A stretch of DNA of 64,000 nucleotides from Stereocaulon alpinum (lineage: Eukaryota; Ascomycota; Lecanoromycetes; Lecanorales; Stereocaulaceae), in the NCBI GenBank assembly GCA_018257865.1, contig JAEUBA010000039.1:124001-188000 (forward strand), in the 5' to 3' direction. The notes under the pieces were generated by a model. That model was not told where the DNA came from and did no database searches. It saw only the letters and a list, made by a program, of their open reading frames with translations. Made by a program: the position numbers and the translations under genes. Positions 53,801 through 64,000 of the stretch are shown here, piece by piece (positions within the stretch are counted from its first letter, which is position 1; every line of letters begins with the position of its first letter).

Positions 53801-56262
53801 GGGATTTTCCAACGTGTCTTGTGACCTTTGTTAACTCGGAGCCGAATTTGGAGACTCCCTCCTCGAATTTTCTGGCATCTTCACCTTCGAAGATAGGTTC
53901 TTTGAGGTCCTTGCGTTTGTTCAGGTGTTGGAGTTGTTGTAACGCCTTATCAGTTTGGTATCCGTTGTTAGTAAACAATTCCAGGGCCTTGTCGAGAAAA
54001 TTCGTCGACCATTCTTCCAGGCCGTAAGATGCAGCTAAGGGCCGAGCCCGTGCCATATAGTCATCAACCAGTTTCTCACGCTGATCAGTGTCTAGTGCGC
54101 TTGAAGATTCACCTCCTCTTAGTGGAACGTCGCCCACCTGGGACATAGAGAACTTTAATTCAGCAGTGTTTTTCAGGTCGCTATTTGGATAGTCTCCGCC
54201 GCGTGGGATGTAGCCGAGTGGTTCTTCCATTACCCATTTGGGGCGCTTCTCTTTGGCCGTCTTATGGGCCTCTAACGCCGAAATTGTGTCTTTGGTTAGC
54301 TTGGCATCCTTCTTGTGACTATTGCCCTTCAGGTACTTTTTCTTGATATCTACAGGCTTCACGTACTCCACGGGATGACCATGCCATGCCTGTACGTTTG
54401 CCTGGTGTTTTGGCCCTAATCGAGAGCTGGCACGTGGGTATATTCGATCGTCATAGTCGAGAGCATCTTCAACCCGGCAATGGTTGCCCAGATAACGATA
54501 AGGCCAAAGCTTCGCCTGTGCAATTTGCTCTGCTGTGGGTGGTCGAGGTCCTGAGCTCTGCATGTCTGTATGCTGTGGGCTGCTGCCATTTGTAGGGTCG
54601 ACGCCATGCTCATCCTCTTCATCTATGAGTTCTTCCTCCTTTTCCATAGCCTTTTCGCCCACCAATGGAGTGTTGCGAGCCTCGAGCTTCTTTTCCTGCT
54701 TCCGACTGCAAGGCGCGCATGACCACCCAAATCCTCGTGCAGGCTTCTTAAGTAGTGGTGGTTGAACACAATTCATATGATAAGTGTCCTTGCAAACCGC
54801 ACAGTCAACGGACTCATTGCTAGGAGACAAGTTTAGCCCCAGATTGACTGACTTCTATCTGTGTGTACTCACCTGGCACAGTATCTTTGGCACCGTTTAC
54901 ACGATTTGATTGCACTTGTCAGCTCTTTGCCACGACCGACTTCTACAACCACGAACTTCCAGCGCTCATCCAAGACCTTTTTGACATTGGCCGGGACGTT
55001 GATGACTTGGTTCGTAGGAACAACCTCATAGTAGCGGTGAATGTATCGATCAAACATCTTGTCGTACCAAAAGGAGTCGGGGTCCTTCTTGTAGCCATCT
55101 AGGTCGTTTATGTCATTCTTATGCAGTACCCGGCACTTCCCACGTAGTGATGAGATAGGACACGTTTGGGTTTGCATGGTGGCGTACACCATACGGTAGT
55201 CGTTGATCTTGCGCGGAATGTCTCGTGGACGAAGATACCAATTAACCCGCAGTGCGTCTACCGGCTGGCTAGTGACGTTGTCTACGTGAAGGAATTCCAT
55301 GATTCGTGCCAAATAGTATGGATCGCCAGGAGGCTCGCATACTAGATAGATCTGATCTGGTCGCCCGTTAGTCAACCTCCTCTAGGTTGTACGCGGATCA
55401 CAAGGGGCAGCCAGAGAGGGCGTCGCAAGCAAAGCATACCATTTACAGCTAAAGTTGTGCCATCATCCGCTTTCAGCTTTCCATTCTTGAGATATCCTTG
55501 GCAGTGCTCAAAAGTCATTAGATTCGTCGTTCTCAATCTACGCGCATTTGTTGAAGGGGCCGTCCTTCGTGTGATGTTTAATGCTGATGCCTGCGTGGCC
55601 GCAGAAGACGTATGCGGAGCGACAGGCCCGTTTCCGGGCGCCTTTCGCTTCCTGGACGGAGCTGGTGGAGCAGCGCCAGCTTCAGGATAGACGGAGAAAC
55701 TCGACATTCCCGGCAGATGATTGGTCTGCGGACTCGCTGTCGTGGCTTTATTGGCGACTATTGACGTAGTGGGTGCTGTCGTAGATGAACGACGAGTGGT
55801 GGATGTAGATGGCTTTTCACTGTCACCGGATATTGTGTTGCTTGGTACAGCTGAAGTTCCAGCAGCGTGTGATTTTTTCCCCGAATTCCATTCAAAGTCC
55901 ATCTCCAACTCCTTATCTTCAGCATAGTTTGGCCTTGCATTTCCTGTCCTGTTCCGTGATCTTGTGCCATATGGAGATGGGCCGTTCGGATCCATAGAGT
56001 TAGTGACCTGCTGATCCTGGTGCACAGATGAACACGATGAGGACGTAGTCATAGGTTGCGATTCCAAGGTCATAGATTTGTTCTTAGGATCGGGTAGTTG
56101 TTGTAGACATGGTGGAGGAGACCTAGAAAAGACGCGCGACGGTGCTGATGTGGACCCGAGCTCATTATTGCTGGTGCTAGTCGGGCGCGCTTGAGATGTA
56201 GAGTCATTCGATGGATCCGTCATGGCCGGCCTATCAGGTCTGAGACCATTTTCATCCGCCAT
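50805..56262 (-). CDS. snt2: Snt2-like BAH-PHD-SANT chromatin protein, 1,773 aa
   Basis: Three exons on the minus strand: 56262-55440, 55356-54873, 54819-50805. Introns are GTATGC...GACCAG and GTGAGT...CCTAG. The protein corresponds to Snt2, a histone-binding ubiquitin-ligase/deacetylase-complex subunit that acts on stress and developmental genes. Order of domains: disordered N-terminus (1-270); BAH domain from DQIYLVCEPPGDPYYLARI (about 275-420); PHD finger CAVCKDTYHMNC (about 442-475); ELM2-like and SANT-like region (about 655-800, with FEEGVSKFGSELTKV and GEIVRHYYMWKK); a GATA-like C4 finger CKFCATRTSPQWRR...CHRC (about 844-890); a PHD plus extended PHD module (about 1020-1262, CAVCYEF...CREHGKQERLHP); a second TSPKW-type Cys pair further on; and a long Pro-rich tail. 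All Cys/His ligands I checked are present. The 5' end diverges from the helicase gene. Confidence 0.93.
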
Positions 56263-57314
56263 GCCAGCAGCCGGGCTGCCCTCGCAGGAGTTCTACGAGG
56301 ACAAGCGCCTAAGATGATCAGGAATTCGCTGGAAGTCGTGCTGCATTTGCCGGGACGTGAAAACATATGAGAAGGGCTGATGAAATTTTGGGAGAGTGAG
56401 GCCAGGTGCCGGTGACAAATATGTGGAATACAATGCCGCGCTTGTAAAGTGATAATGAGGGTCGATGCGACGCCTCACTAGGATCCCAGGCCGAATATTA
56501 AATCCTGATAGACAGGACTCGTTTGGTAGATCGAATTATGTGGCGACAGGCCTGGGGGACCTCGAAGAAGGAAAGCGCGAGCGTAAGAATGAGTGGATAA
56601 GAGTGGATGCGAAAGAGAAGCTGATGAGGTTTAAGTTAAGGAACGCAAAAGAGGCAAGTTTATGAGGAAACGAAGACATGGGGGGGGGGGACCAGGCGGA
56701 GGACTGCCCTGCGGCGCTAGTTACGGTAAAGCTTGCCGCTAGAGGCCTACCAAGACAAAACCTTAGCCTCTGAAAATGCTCCCCACTTTGTTGATCAAGG
56801 TACGACTCATTCACTCATCTCATATGCTGACCTTACGAGTCGCCTTGGACGAAAACTTATCAAATCGTTCGAGACGACCGCTGCTTCTGATAAGTCGGCA
56901 TCCGCTACGCCATGACTGTCCTAATCGAGCTTGCTCTATCCTATGGGCTTTCCTGCATCGGAGGAGCTATCACAGCTTAGGACTTGATTACTGGTCCGAC
57001 ACCAACCCCAACAAGCCTATCGCATGTTAGGCTTAATTTTCTACGAAACGTTCGTCAGGTGTCTCCAGTGAGAAAGATTCTCTGGTCGCAAATGGTCGCA
57101 AGGATCCTTTGTACCAGCTTTCTAGACGCCAGCGTCAAGGATGGACGTTCTCAGATGCCAAGGCCGGACTTTAGCCGCGGACTGTGCCTGACGACTCATC
57201 ACTGAATTGGTCGCTTATGTGTAAATAGTCAGGCCCTGTTCTAATCAACACTCTCCAAAGCTTGGCTTTTCTTTGGTCTTATTGTTACACGATGATGCCC
57301 CCTCATGAACGTCT
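56263..57314. promoter_or_regulatory. Divergent intergenic region, Snt2 and HELQ genes
   Basis: 1,052 bp between divergent starts. It contains an 11-G run at 56680-56690. A start for the helicase further upstream cannot be excluded, but I see no convincing extra exon. No repeat is recognised. Confidence 0.45.
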
Positions 57315-60300
57315 ATGATATCGGAGATAATGGCTCAGAACCGCGTAGGCTATGCCACTAGTATTGATATTGTCCAGCAGCAGAAATACAGCGCAAACCC
57401 TATAACTGGCCTCAAACGTGCTTATGAGCATATAGAACCAGACTCTGACTTCAAAGCCATCACGAATAGCAATCTTGGTCAGCATCTGCCAAAGAGGCAT
57501 CGTATAGACGCTTGTGGGAGGAATTGCGTTGAAGCCAGCAGGATCCATGATGTCACTAACAACCATCAGACTAATCAGTCCGAGCATAATCGACGACAAG
57601 TAACGGCTTCTATGCCGGGTCCGTCCCAGAACCCGTTGCTTTCACTATCTCATGCTCGCTACAGCCTTCCAGAAGCCCTTGTGAAGAACTTTGCTTCATT
57701 GGGAATCAATAGCATCTACCCTTGGCAATCATGCTGCCTTCTTGGACATGGGCTTCTTGGTGGGGAGAAGAATTTGGTTTATACTGCCCCGACCGGTGGT
57801 GGGAAGTCTCTTGTTGCTGATGTCCTGATGCTGAAGAGGGTGATCGAAGACCCTACCAAGAAGGCGATTTTAGTCCTTCCTTACGTTGCTTTGGTACAAG
57901 AAAAGCTCAAATGGCTTCGAAAAGTCGTCGAAGGAGTTCGGAAATGTGTTGGCTTACTGGGTCAGTCCGGCTCTCAACACCCCAAATGGCGTAAGCCTCA
58001 TGACAGCTCGGTGCGTGTTATGGGCTTCTTTGGAGGGAGCAAAGCGCGAGCAGCTTGGACTGATGTCGACATTGCTGTTTGCACCATTGAGAAGGTCTCA
58101 AGCATCAACCTCAGGTCATGGATAGTGTCTATGCTAATGTCTCCAAGGCCAATGCTCTCGTAAATACAGCTATTGAAGAGTGTACCATCAATGATCTTGG
58201 AATTGTTGTATTGGATGAACTTCACATGATCAATGATGACCATCGAGGCTATCTCATGGAGCTCATGGCAAGCAAGTTGTTGGTTCTTGAGAACCACGTG
58301 CAAATTGTAGGCATGAGCGCAACTCTCACAGTACAGTGCCAATGCCTAATTGCAATCACGCCAGCTGATCTGAATAGAATACCCAAGTATTGGCCCGGTG
58401 GCTGAATGCAAAATACTACAATACTAAATATGTGCCGGTTCCGATCGAGGAGTACTTGGTCTACGATTGCTCCATCTATCCAGTGTCGACGTCGAGTGCC
58501 TTTCTAAAGACTGCAAGTCAACTCAAATCGGCTCAGCCTCTGTCCAGCATCTGCCCTACCCGTGTGATACAGACTTCAGAACACAACGAGCTGAAAGATC
58601 CAGTGTCCAATGCTGTTGTGGCTTTAGCCATTGAGACGGCCAATGCTGGCTATGGTGCTCTGATCTTTTGCAGTGGAAGGCAGGGTTGTCAATCTATCGC
58701 TATACTAGTCAGTGAAGCAATGCCCGGTGGCCTAGCCGTGGACAATAATGTCCTCGATAGAAGGAAAGACGCGATCAGTGAACTTCGGAGCCTACCGGCA
58801 GGTCTAGACGAGACTCTGGGAAAAACGATCATTCGAGGAGTGGCTTTTCACCACGCAGGGCTTACTGTGGAAGAACGGGATATTGTCGCCGATGCGTACG
58901 ACAAGGGTATCATCAATGTTATAGTAGCAACTTGCAGCTTAGCAGCTGGCATCAATCTTCCAGCGAGACGTGTCATCCTCCAGGGTGCTAGAATGGGCCG
59001 AGATCTCATAGGCCCAGCAATGCTGAGACAGATGAGAGGCAGAGCGGGTCGAAAAGGCAAAGATGAGATTGGTGAAAGTTATCTGTGCTGCCAGAGCGCA
59101 GACTTGGAAGAGGTTGCACAGCTTATCGAGGCCGAATTACCTTTGGTCGAGAGCAGTCTTACCCCTGAGAAGCGAGGTGTCAAAAGAGCATTGTTGGAGG
59201 TGATCACTGTCAAGCTGGCTACACACATGGCAGCAATTCAGGAATACGTTCAGAGAACCCTACTGTACCATACGATGGATAGAGCGCAGCTGAATGACAT
59301 GGTAACAGCGACCTTGGAGGAGCTCATCGATTCAGGTTTTGTCACATTGGATCATCTGGGCTCATACGAGGCAACACAACTCAGTCAAGCCACCGTTGCT
59401 TCACACCTGACGCCTGAGGACGGCATCTTCCTATACGGTGAACTCCGCCGAGCTCTTCGAGCATTCGTCATGGATGGAGAGATGCATATCTTTTACACCT
59501 TCACTCCTGTCTACAATTCAGGCATAGACATCAAGTGGCCCATTTTTCGTCGAGAGATGGAGGGCTTGGATGAGAGCGGCCTTCGGGTGCTAGAATTCGT
59601 TGGAGTCAATCCGGGGCTGGTGAATCGGATGTATGTGCGTTGTAATATTGTCCTGTCCGCTCTCAGCTGACTCAAGGCAGGGCAAATAGTGCAAGGCAGC
59701 TCCCAGAGACAAACCCGGAAGAGACCAGGACCGCAAGAGTCTACCGTAGGTTCTATGCAGCGCTACAGCTTCGTGATCTATGCAACGAGATACCCATACA
59801 CGTTGTAGCCCGCAAATTCGAAGTTCCGCGTGGTTTCGTTCAGACTTTGGCTCAGATATGCGAAGGCTTCGCGGCAGGTATGGTCAACTTTTGTGACAAG
59901 ATGGGGTGGGGCATGCTGAAAGCTGCTCTCGAGCACATGGTCGACCGCCTTAAGGCGGGTGCTCGAGCAGATCTACTTGAGCTGGCACAAATCCCATTTG
60001 TGAAAAGTCGCACAGCTAGAGTCTTCTGGGAGAATGGACTTAAAGGCCTGAGGACTGTTGCTGAAGCCGAAGCCACTGATCTGGTCCCAATACTTGTGCT
60101 CGTATGCAAGGCCTCCGATAAAGCTTGAGTGTCTCGTGCTGACGGGCATGCAGGCTCAACCAAAGAAGTTGCGATTAGACGGAGACGAAGAGGCCAAGTA
60201 TCACCAGAAACTTTTGTTGAAGGCCGGGATAATTGTTGGGGCAGCAAATCGACTGTGGGGTAAGCGAAGTTGTGAAGATATGGGTCTTCCTAAAAGCTAA

Positions 60301-60348
60301 CGGTCCGCAGAACGCCAGCAGCAAGTTGAAATTGAAGCAGATATCTGA
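57315..60348 (+). CDS. HELQ/Mus301-type Ski2-like DNA helicase, 926 aa
   Basis: Six exons: 57315-58094, 58148-58330, 58378-59630, 59681-60101, 60154-60259, 60311-60348, giving 926 aa. Superfamily 2 helicase of the HELQ/Hel308/POLQ-helicase group, which unwinds forked or single-stranded-DNA-primed substrates in crosslink repair and replication restart. Walker A is TAPTGGGKS (157-165), motif II DELH (283-286), motif III GMSATL (about 315-320, restored by splicing with NTQVLARWLNAK), then HHAGLTVEERDIV, ATCSLAAGINLPARRV and QMRGRAGRKG (motif VI). The C-terminal helical part (MGWGMLKAALEHMVDRLKAG; FVKSRTARVFWENGL) contains the helix-hairpin-helix-type segment. There is no DNA polymerase domain after it, so this is HELQ-like, not full polymerase theta. 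The N-terminal 100 residues are disordered. The start could also be the Met at codon 6. Confidence 0.92.
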
Positions 60349-60863
60349 GTTGAATGGTCACGACTTCCGTCCCACAATCAAAGAAGGAAAAGCCGAGATC
60401 CGATTCCCGTATTTTGATGTAAACCCACAGGTAAACCGCTCGGGATCGAAGTGTCTAGACCTTTATTCTATACTAGAAGGTGCAGGCTGGATTTGCTCAG
60501 CTAGAGCACAGACTTCATAGAGAAGAAGTGGTTCCCAGCCACGTAAAGCCTATTTGCGGTTAAATACTTAATCATATTAGATTCGATTCCTTATGGCGCT
60601 GGTACAATGATACAGTGGTTTCGTACTTGTCTAAGCCCCTGGTTGGACGAAGGATTAGATTAGAACGTCAACAGCTTTTTAGCCTTCAATCGCCTCACAA
60701 GTTTACCTGTCAGGAGGACAATATGGTTGATGATTCGGAAATGCTGGTAGTCGCATTAACGGCGCGATTGCCCTGGCGCGAACATTCCGGTTGATGTTGC
60801 ACTTCATGTCTCATACATGGCCACACGATAGAAGAATGGATGCGTATGGGGAGGCTAAAGCAC
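60349..60863. other. Intergenic region downstream of the helicase
   Basis: About 515 bp, 3' side of the helicase gene. An open frame in continuation (to 60520) is the unspliced read-through of the last intron and is not called. Nothing else is seen. Confidence 0.5.
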
Positions 60864-61219
60864 TCACTTGGCGTGGGGACACCAGGACGCGCGAGTGGCT
60901 TTCAAACCTTTGTGGTGTGTAGAGGCGACATTTACAGATCTTACTTTGCCAATAGGGTTTCGGCTCCAGTTTCTCATGATATCTTGCTGCAAAAGTGTAG
61001 TCGGTGATTGGATTAGGCAAGAGAGACGTATTCATTGAATGCGGAGATGATCATTCTAGATAGCTTTGCCTTAATGAAGAGTAGAGAGTTTGATGGTGCT
61101 CCGAAGTACCCCTTTCTATTTATATACGCGCGACGGAGGTCTCGGCCAATCATAGCGCGGGAAAGACCCCTCAAATCTCCAGGGGTAAAACCAAGCAGAT
61201 CATAGCAAGTCAGTGGCAC
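60864..61219 (-). CDS. Possible small protein gene, faintly J-domain-like, model incomplete
   Basis: The minus strand reads ECERVPLTCYDLLGFTPGDL, then IGRDLRRAYINRKGYFG, and a helix ending SAFNEY. An intron of 41 nt (61027-60987, GTCTCT...TTGCAG) would join NEY to QDIMRNWSRNPIGK, after which either a stop at 60864 or further donors (GTAAGA, GTGAGT) follow. YDLLGF plus DLRRAY recalls the start and helix II of J-domains, but the HPD motif is missing. No ATG opens this exon; an upstream exon (about 61510-61398, KLSRLLKPESQALDDLYGV, ending in a GTAAGT donor) could belong to it. I am unsure that this is a gene. Confidence 0.3.
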
Positions 61220-61705
61220 CCTCTCACACTCCTCAATCTCAACTTTCCTACACCAGCCTACCAGAGCTCAATTTCACTCATCTGCACCATTTCCATCATT
61301 CCCTTGTGTGGCCTTGACGGCCTAAAAGCCTTTTCCCTTTTAACAGCGGCGTCGACCCATCCTGAAACGGCTTCTTGCACATCAAACACTTACCCCGGGA
61401 CAATCGAAGAAGATCTACCAATACCCCGTACAGGTCATCCAATGCTTGGGATTCTGGCTTCAGGAGTCTACTGAGCTTGTCAAGAGTAAATCGCGGGCGC
61501 AATTGGCTTCATGACACTGCATGCTCATCCCACAGATTTTGTGCAACACCCGTTAGCCTGCACTGCGCTTACAAACTACTCCCTCATTGCGCCTCGATTA
61601 CTGTGCTTCAGAAACACTGAGCCGCATAGGCCTTGCAACAGCGAAGTGTCCTATTCTCGGCGTGAATGATTCAGCAATCTGAGAGAACTCTCAACTACTT
61701 CCATC
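61220..61705. promoter_or_regulatory. Intergenic / promoter of the Sel1-repeat gene
   Basis: About 490 bp upstream of the ATG at 61706. It may overlap the 5' exon of the possible small minus-strand gene. Pyrimidine-rich stretches are common; no TATA box is obvious. Confidence 0.4.
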
Positions 61706-64000
61706 ATGGCGACACGTCCAAACTTCATCGACATCAGGTCTAAATCCCAAGAAACAATGCAATCGCGCAACCCCTCGCCCCGTGCTTTCCCCTCGCCAAG
61801 AATGCAGCACTTAGATGGCGACATCCCTCCGGCCATGTCGCCGCTCGACATGTTTGCTATGCAGAGCAGGTTGTTGGCTAAGCAACTGGACGACAGCAAA
61901 AGGAATGGCAGACGTGTCAGTCGACTACCTCCACTTACAACTGGCGATCCGATTACGAAGCAAAAATCAATGTATGATAGGTCAAGATCAGCAGAGACGA
62001 AAGTGATGTCTGCAGGCTCAAGTCCACGAGCAAGAGAGGAGGATCTTTCTGGGACACTGCCTGAGGTGGAGGAGCCAGCTTTCCGACCAAAGTCGTTCTA
62101 CCCTCGAATGAGCAATATCCCAGTCGAAGACGACCAACCAGAGGAGTCTCGAGGCCAGTCTCCAGACCAGCCTTTCCTCACACCAGCAGAATTCATACCA
62201 CAACCACGGACATACGATTATTTCGGAGCACCAAGGGCGAGGTCACCAGAGCCGGTACACCCTGCCCAAAGGAGTGCCGAAGCGATAGATCGAAATCCCT
62301 GGGTCTCCCCACCTCGCAATTACGATGCCTTGCATCACAATCATGAGCCACAGCGTGGTATGTCAATTGAATCTACATCTTCCAGAAGCAACAACGGCTC
62401 GTTAGCACCACCAAAGTCACCACAGGTCCGTCAGACTCCGAGTACCAGGTCTATACAAGACAGCTCGGACGATGAATTCAGCGCTTCTACTGGTGGATCT
62501 GGCTTCTCCCGAGACAGGAAATTGTCATCAAGCAGCGGTGTCTCAATGCCATATTCGCCTTTTTCTCCTTTTGCCCAGGCCCATGCTCGATCTCCTTCAC
62601 TCAATTCTGAATACTCTATTGGTGGTTCACGCTATGTTCGTCCGGCGTACAACTTCTCAAGACCTATCAGTCGAGCGAGCCAGCCGTCTTTCGACAATAG
62701 GCCTTCCACGGACGCAGTACGACCTCCTTTCGCCTCCATCTCCCGCCAGCACTCTTCGGATAGCCAACGCATGATGTCGATGGATGATAATGTGCACATC
62801 CCAACGACTACGGACAATGAGCACTCTCCTGACGCGCAAGATCATCAAGACACCCCAGCTCCCTCATACATCTACGCCAAATTCTCACTGCCTCGTGGGA
62901 GAATGTTACAGCGCGACTCTATCGTTCCACAGAATGACCAGGTGCCATCTTTCGAATGGGAACAGCCCCATATGCCAACAAATGCTCGGCCTATAACACC
63001 ACTTGCCCAAGAACCCATGTCGTCTACCCCTTCACCTCCCTTCCGTTCGCCTGAACCGAGCTTTGAATTAAGCAGATCACCACCACGTCCCTCTCAAGAC
63101 CAAAGACATTATCTCTCACCCCGTCCCTCCAATGAGCAGAACTCGAGAAGTTCACCGCGTCCATCTGCTGAGCAGTATTCAAGAGAGTATCCCAACCTAT
63201 CTACTGAACAACAACGCCAAAACTCAAGAGGGTCACCACCTCCTTCGACCGAGCAAAATCGAAATAGACCGCCTCCTAATCCAGTCTCGAATGACGACAA
63301 GTCGGACTACTCTGCCTCGACACGATCCGGCAGCACCATCAAAGCACGACCGCGCGCCCCCGCCCCATCACTTGAGCTATCTGCAGAAGACCACCTTGCA
63401 AAGGGTATTGAATTGCATGAGCGTGGCGCTGCACGAGAGTCTACGTACCATCTCCGCATCGCTGCACGGCAAAACATACCCACAGCAATGCTCCTCTACG
63501 CACTTGCATGTCGTCATGGCTGGGGTATGCGCCCAAATCAGCAAGAAGGCGTACAATGGCTACGGAAAGCGGCGGACTGTGCAAGTTTAGAGATTGCAAT
63601 CGATGAAGAGACCAATAGCAAGCCGGCAGATATACTCGAGAAGAAGACGAAGAGGGCACAATTCGCTTTGAGCATCTACGAGCTTGGTGTCAGTCACATG
63701 AATGGTTGGGGTATCGAGCAAGACAAAACATTGGCTCTGCGATGTTTCGAGATCGCGGCTAACTGGGGGGATGCCGACGCGATGGCTGAGGCTGGGTTCT
63801 GCTATGCTCAGGGCCAGGGGTGTAAGAAGGACTTGAAGAAGGCGGCGAAGTACTATAGGATGGCAGAGGCGAAGGGTATGAGTATGGTTGGCAATAGCTG
63901 GTAAGCCTTACACATTTACAGAGAAGTGTGCGACATGTGTTCTAATGAGCACCCAGGATCTATAAGCCCAAATATGCCGACGATGGCAAAGACACTGAAC
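61706..64000 (+). CDS. Sel1-repeat protein (Nif1/Dsf2-like), partial, truncated by window end
   Basis: Exon 1 is 61706-63900; a clear intron (GTAAGC...ACCCAG, 63901-63956) leads into exon 2 (IYKPKYADDGKDTE), which runs past the window. At least 746 residues are seen. The first 550 are disordered and rich in Ser, Pro, Arg and Gln, with short repeats of the type SPRPSNEQ/SPRPSAEQ/SPPPSTEQ at about 465-525. From about 555 Sel1-like helical repeats follow: AKGIELHERGAARESTYHLR, YALACRHGWG...EGVQWLRKAAD, ELGVSHMNGWGIEQDKTLAL, and EAGFCYAQGQGCKKDLKKAA. Fungal proteins of this build include S. pombe Nif1, an inhibitor of the mitotic kinase Nim1/Cdr1, and yeast Dsf2. The role here as a cell-cycle or morphogenesis scaffold is inference by homology. 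Confidence 0.88.

Noticed and set aside
1..64000. CRISPR arrays, bacterial operons, riboswitches
   Set aside because: Spliced eukaryotic genes throughout, and no regularly spaced direct repeats of CRISPR type.

Overview
The window is nuclear DNA of a filamentous ascomycete (Pezizomycotina), possibly a dothideomycete. Genes carry short GT-AG introns of about 40-115 nt with CTNAC/GCTAAC-type branch points. The gene set fits as well: KexB-type kexin, Snt2, vacuolar Ams1 mannosidase, a PTH11-like membrane protein, a DHA14 drug transporter and an Alt a 7-like flavodoxin. The class-level placement is inference.

Layout. 0.5-22.5 kb is a dense housekeeping block: a disordered hypothetical protein, alpha-mannosidase, a DUF1776 protein diverging from a Wss1-type DNA-protein crosslink protease, a giant PhoD-like phosphatase diverging from the kexin, a WrbA/Pst2-type flavodoxin, and a Ser/Thr kinase with C-terminal zinc-finger-like motifs. 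22.5-46.9 kb is gene-poor accessory DNA. It holds a lone 5S rRNA gene, two related foldback elements, an MFS exporter, an HpcH/HpaI-type aldolase, the truncated C-terminus of an NRPS-like reductase, a wax-synthase-like MBOAT acyltransferase, a PTH11-like protein, an unrecognised membrane protein, dispersed GC-rich palindromic repeats and a complete 1,771-bp non-autonomous LTR element with a 5-bp target duplication. 46.9-64 kb returns to housekeeping genes: a SulP sulfate permease with STAS domain, Snt2 (BAH-PHD-SANT chromatin protein), a HELQ/Mus301-type DNA helicase and a Sel1-repeat protein running off the end.

Most interesting observation. The flavodoxin gene stops at a TGA followed directly by CTAG, the known efficient readthrough context UGA-CUA(G). 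The same frame then stays open for 82 codons and ends in Cys-Val-Ile-Leu, a CaaX prenylation box, with a second Cys nearby. This predicts a soluble flavodoxin plus a minor, readthrough-made, membrane-anchored isoform.

The accessory block (exporter, aldolase, reductase remnant, acyltransferase) looks like an eroded or rearranged secondary-metabolite locus invaded by repeats; that is inference from gene content. Exon coordinates were derived by eye from splice signals and reading-frame continuity; each CDS entry spans first to last coding base, with exons given in the text.
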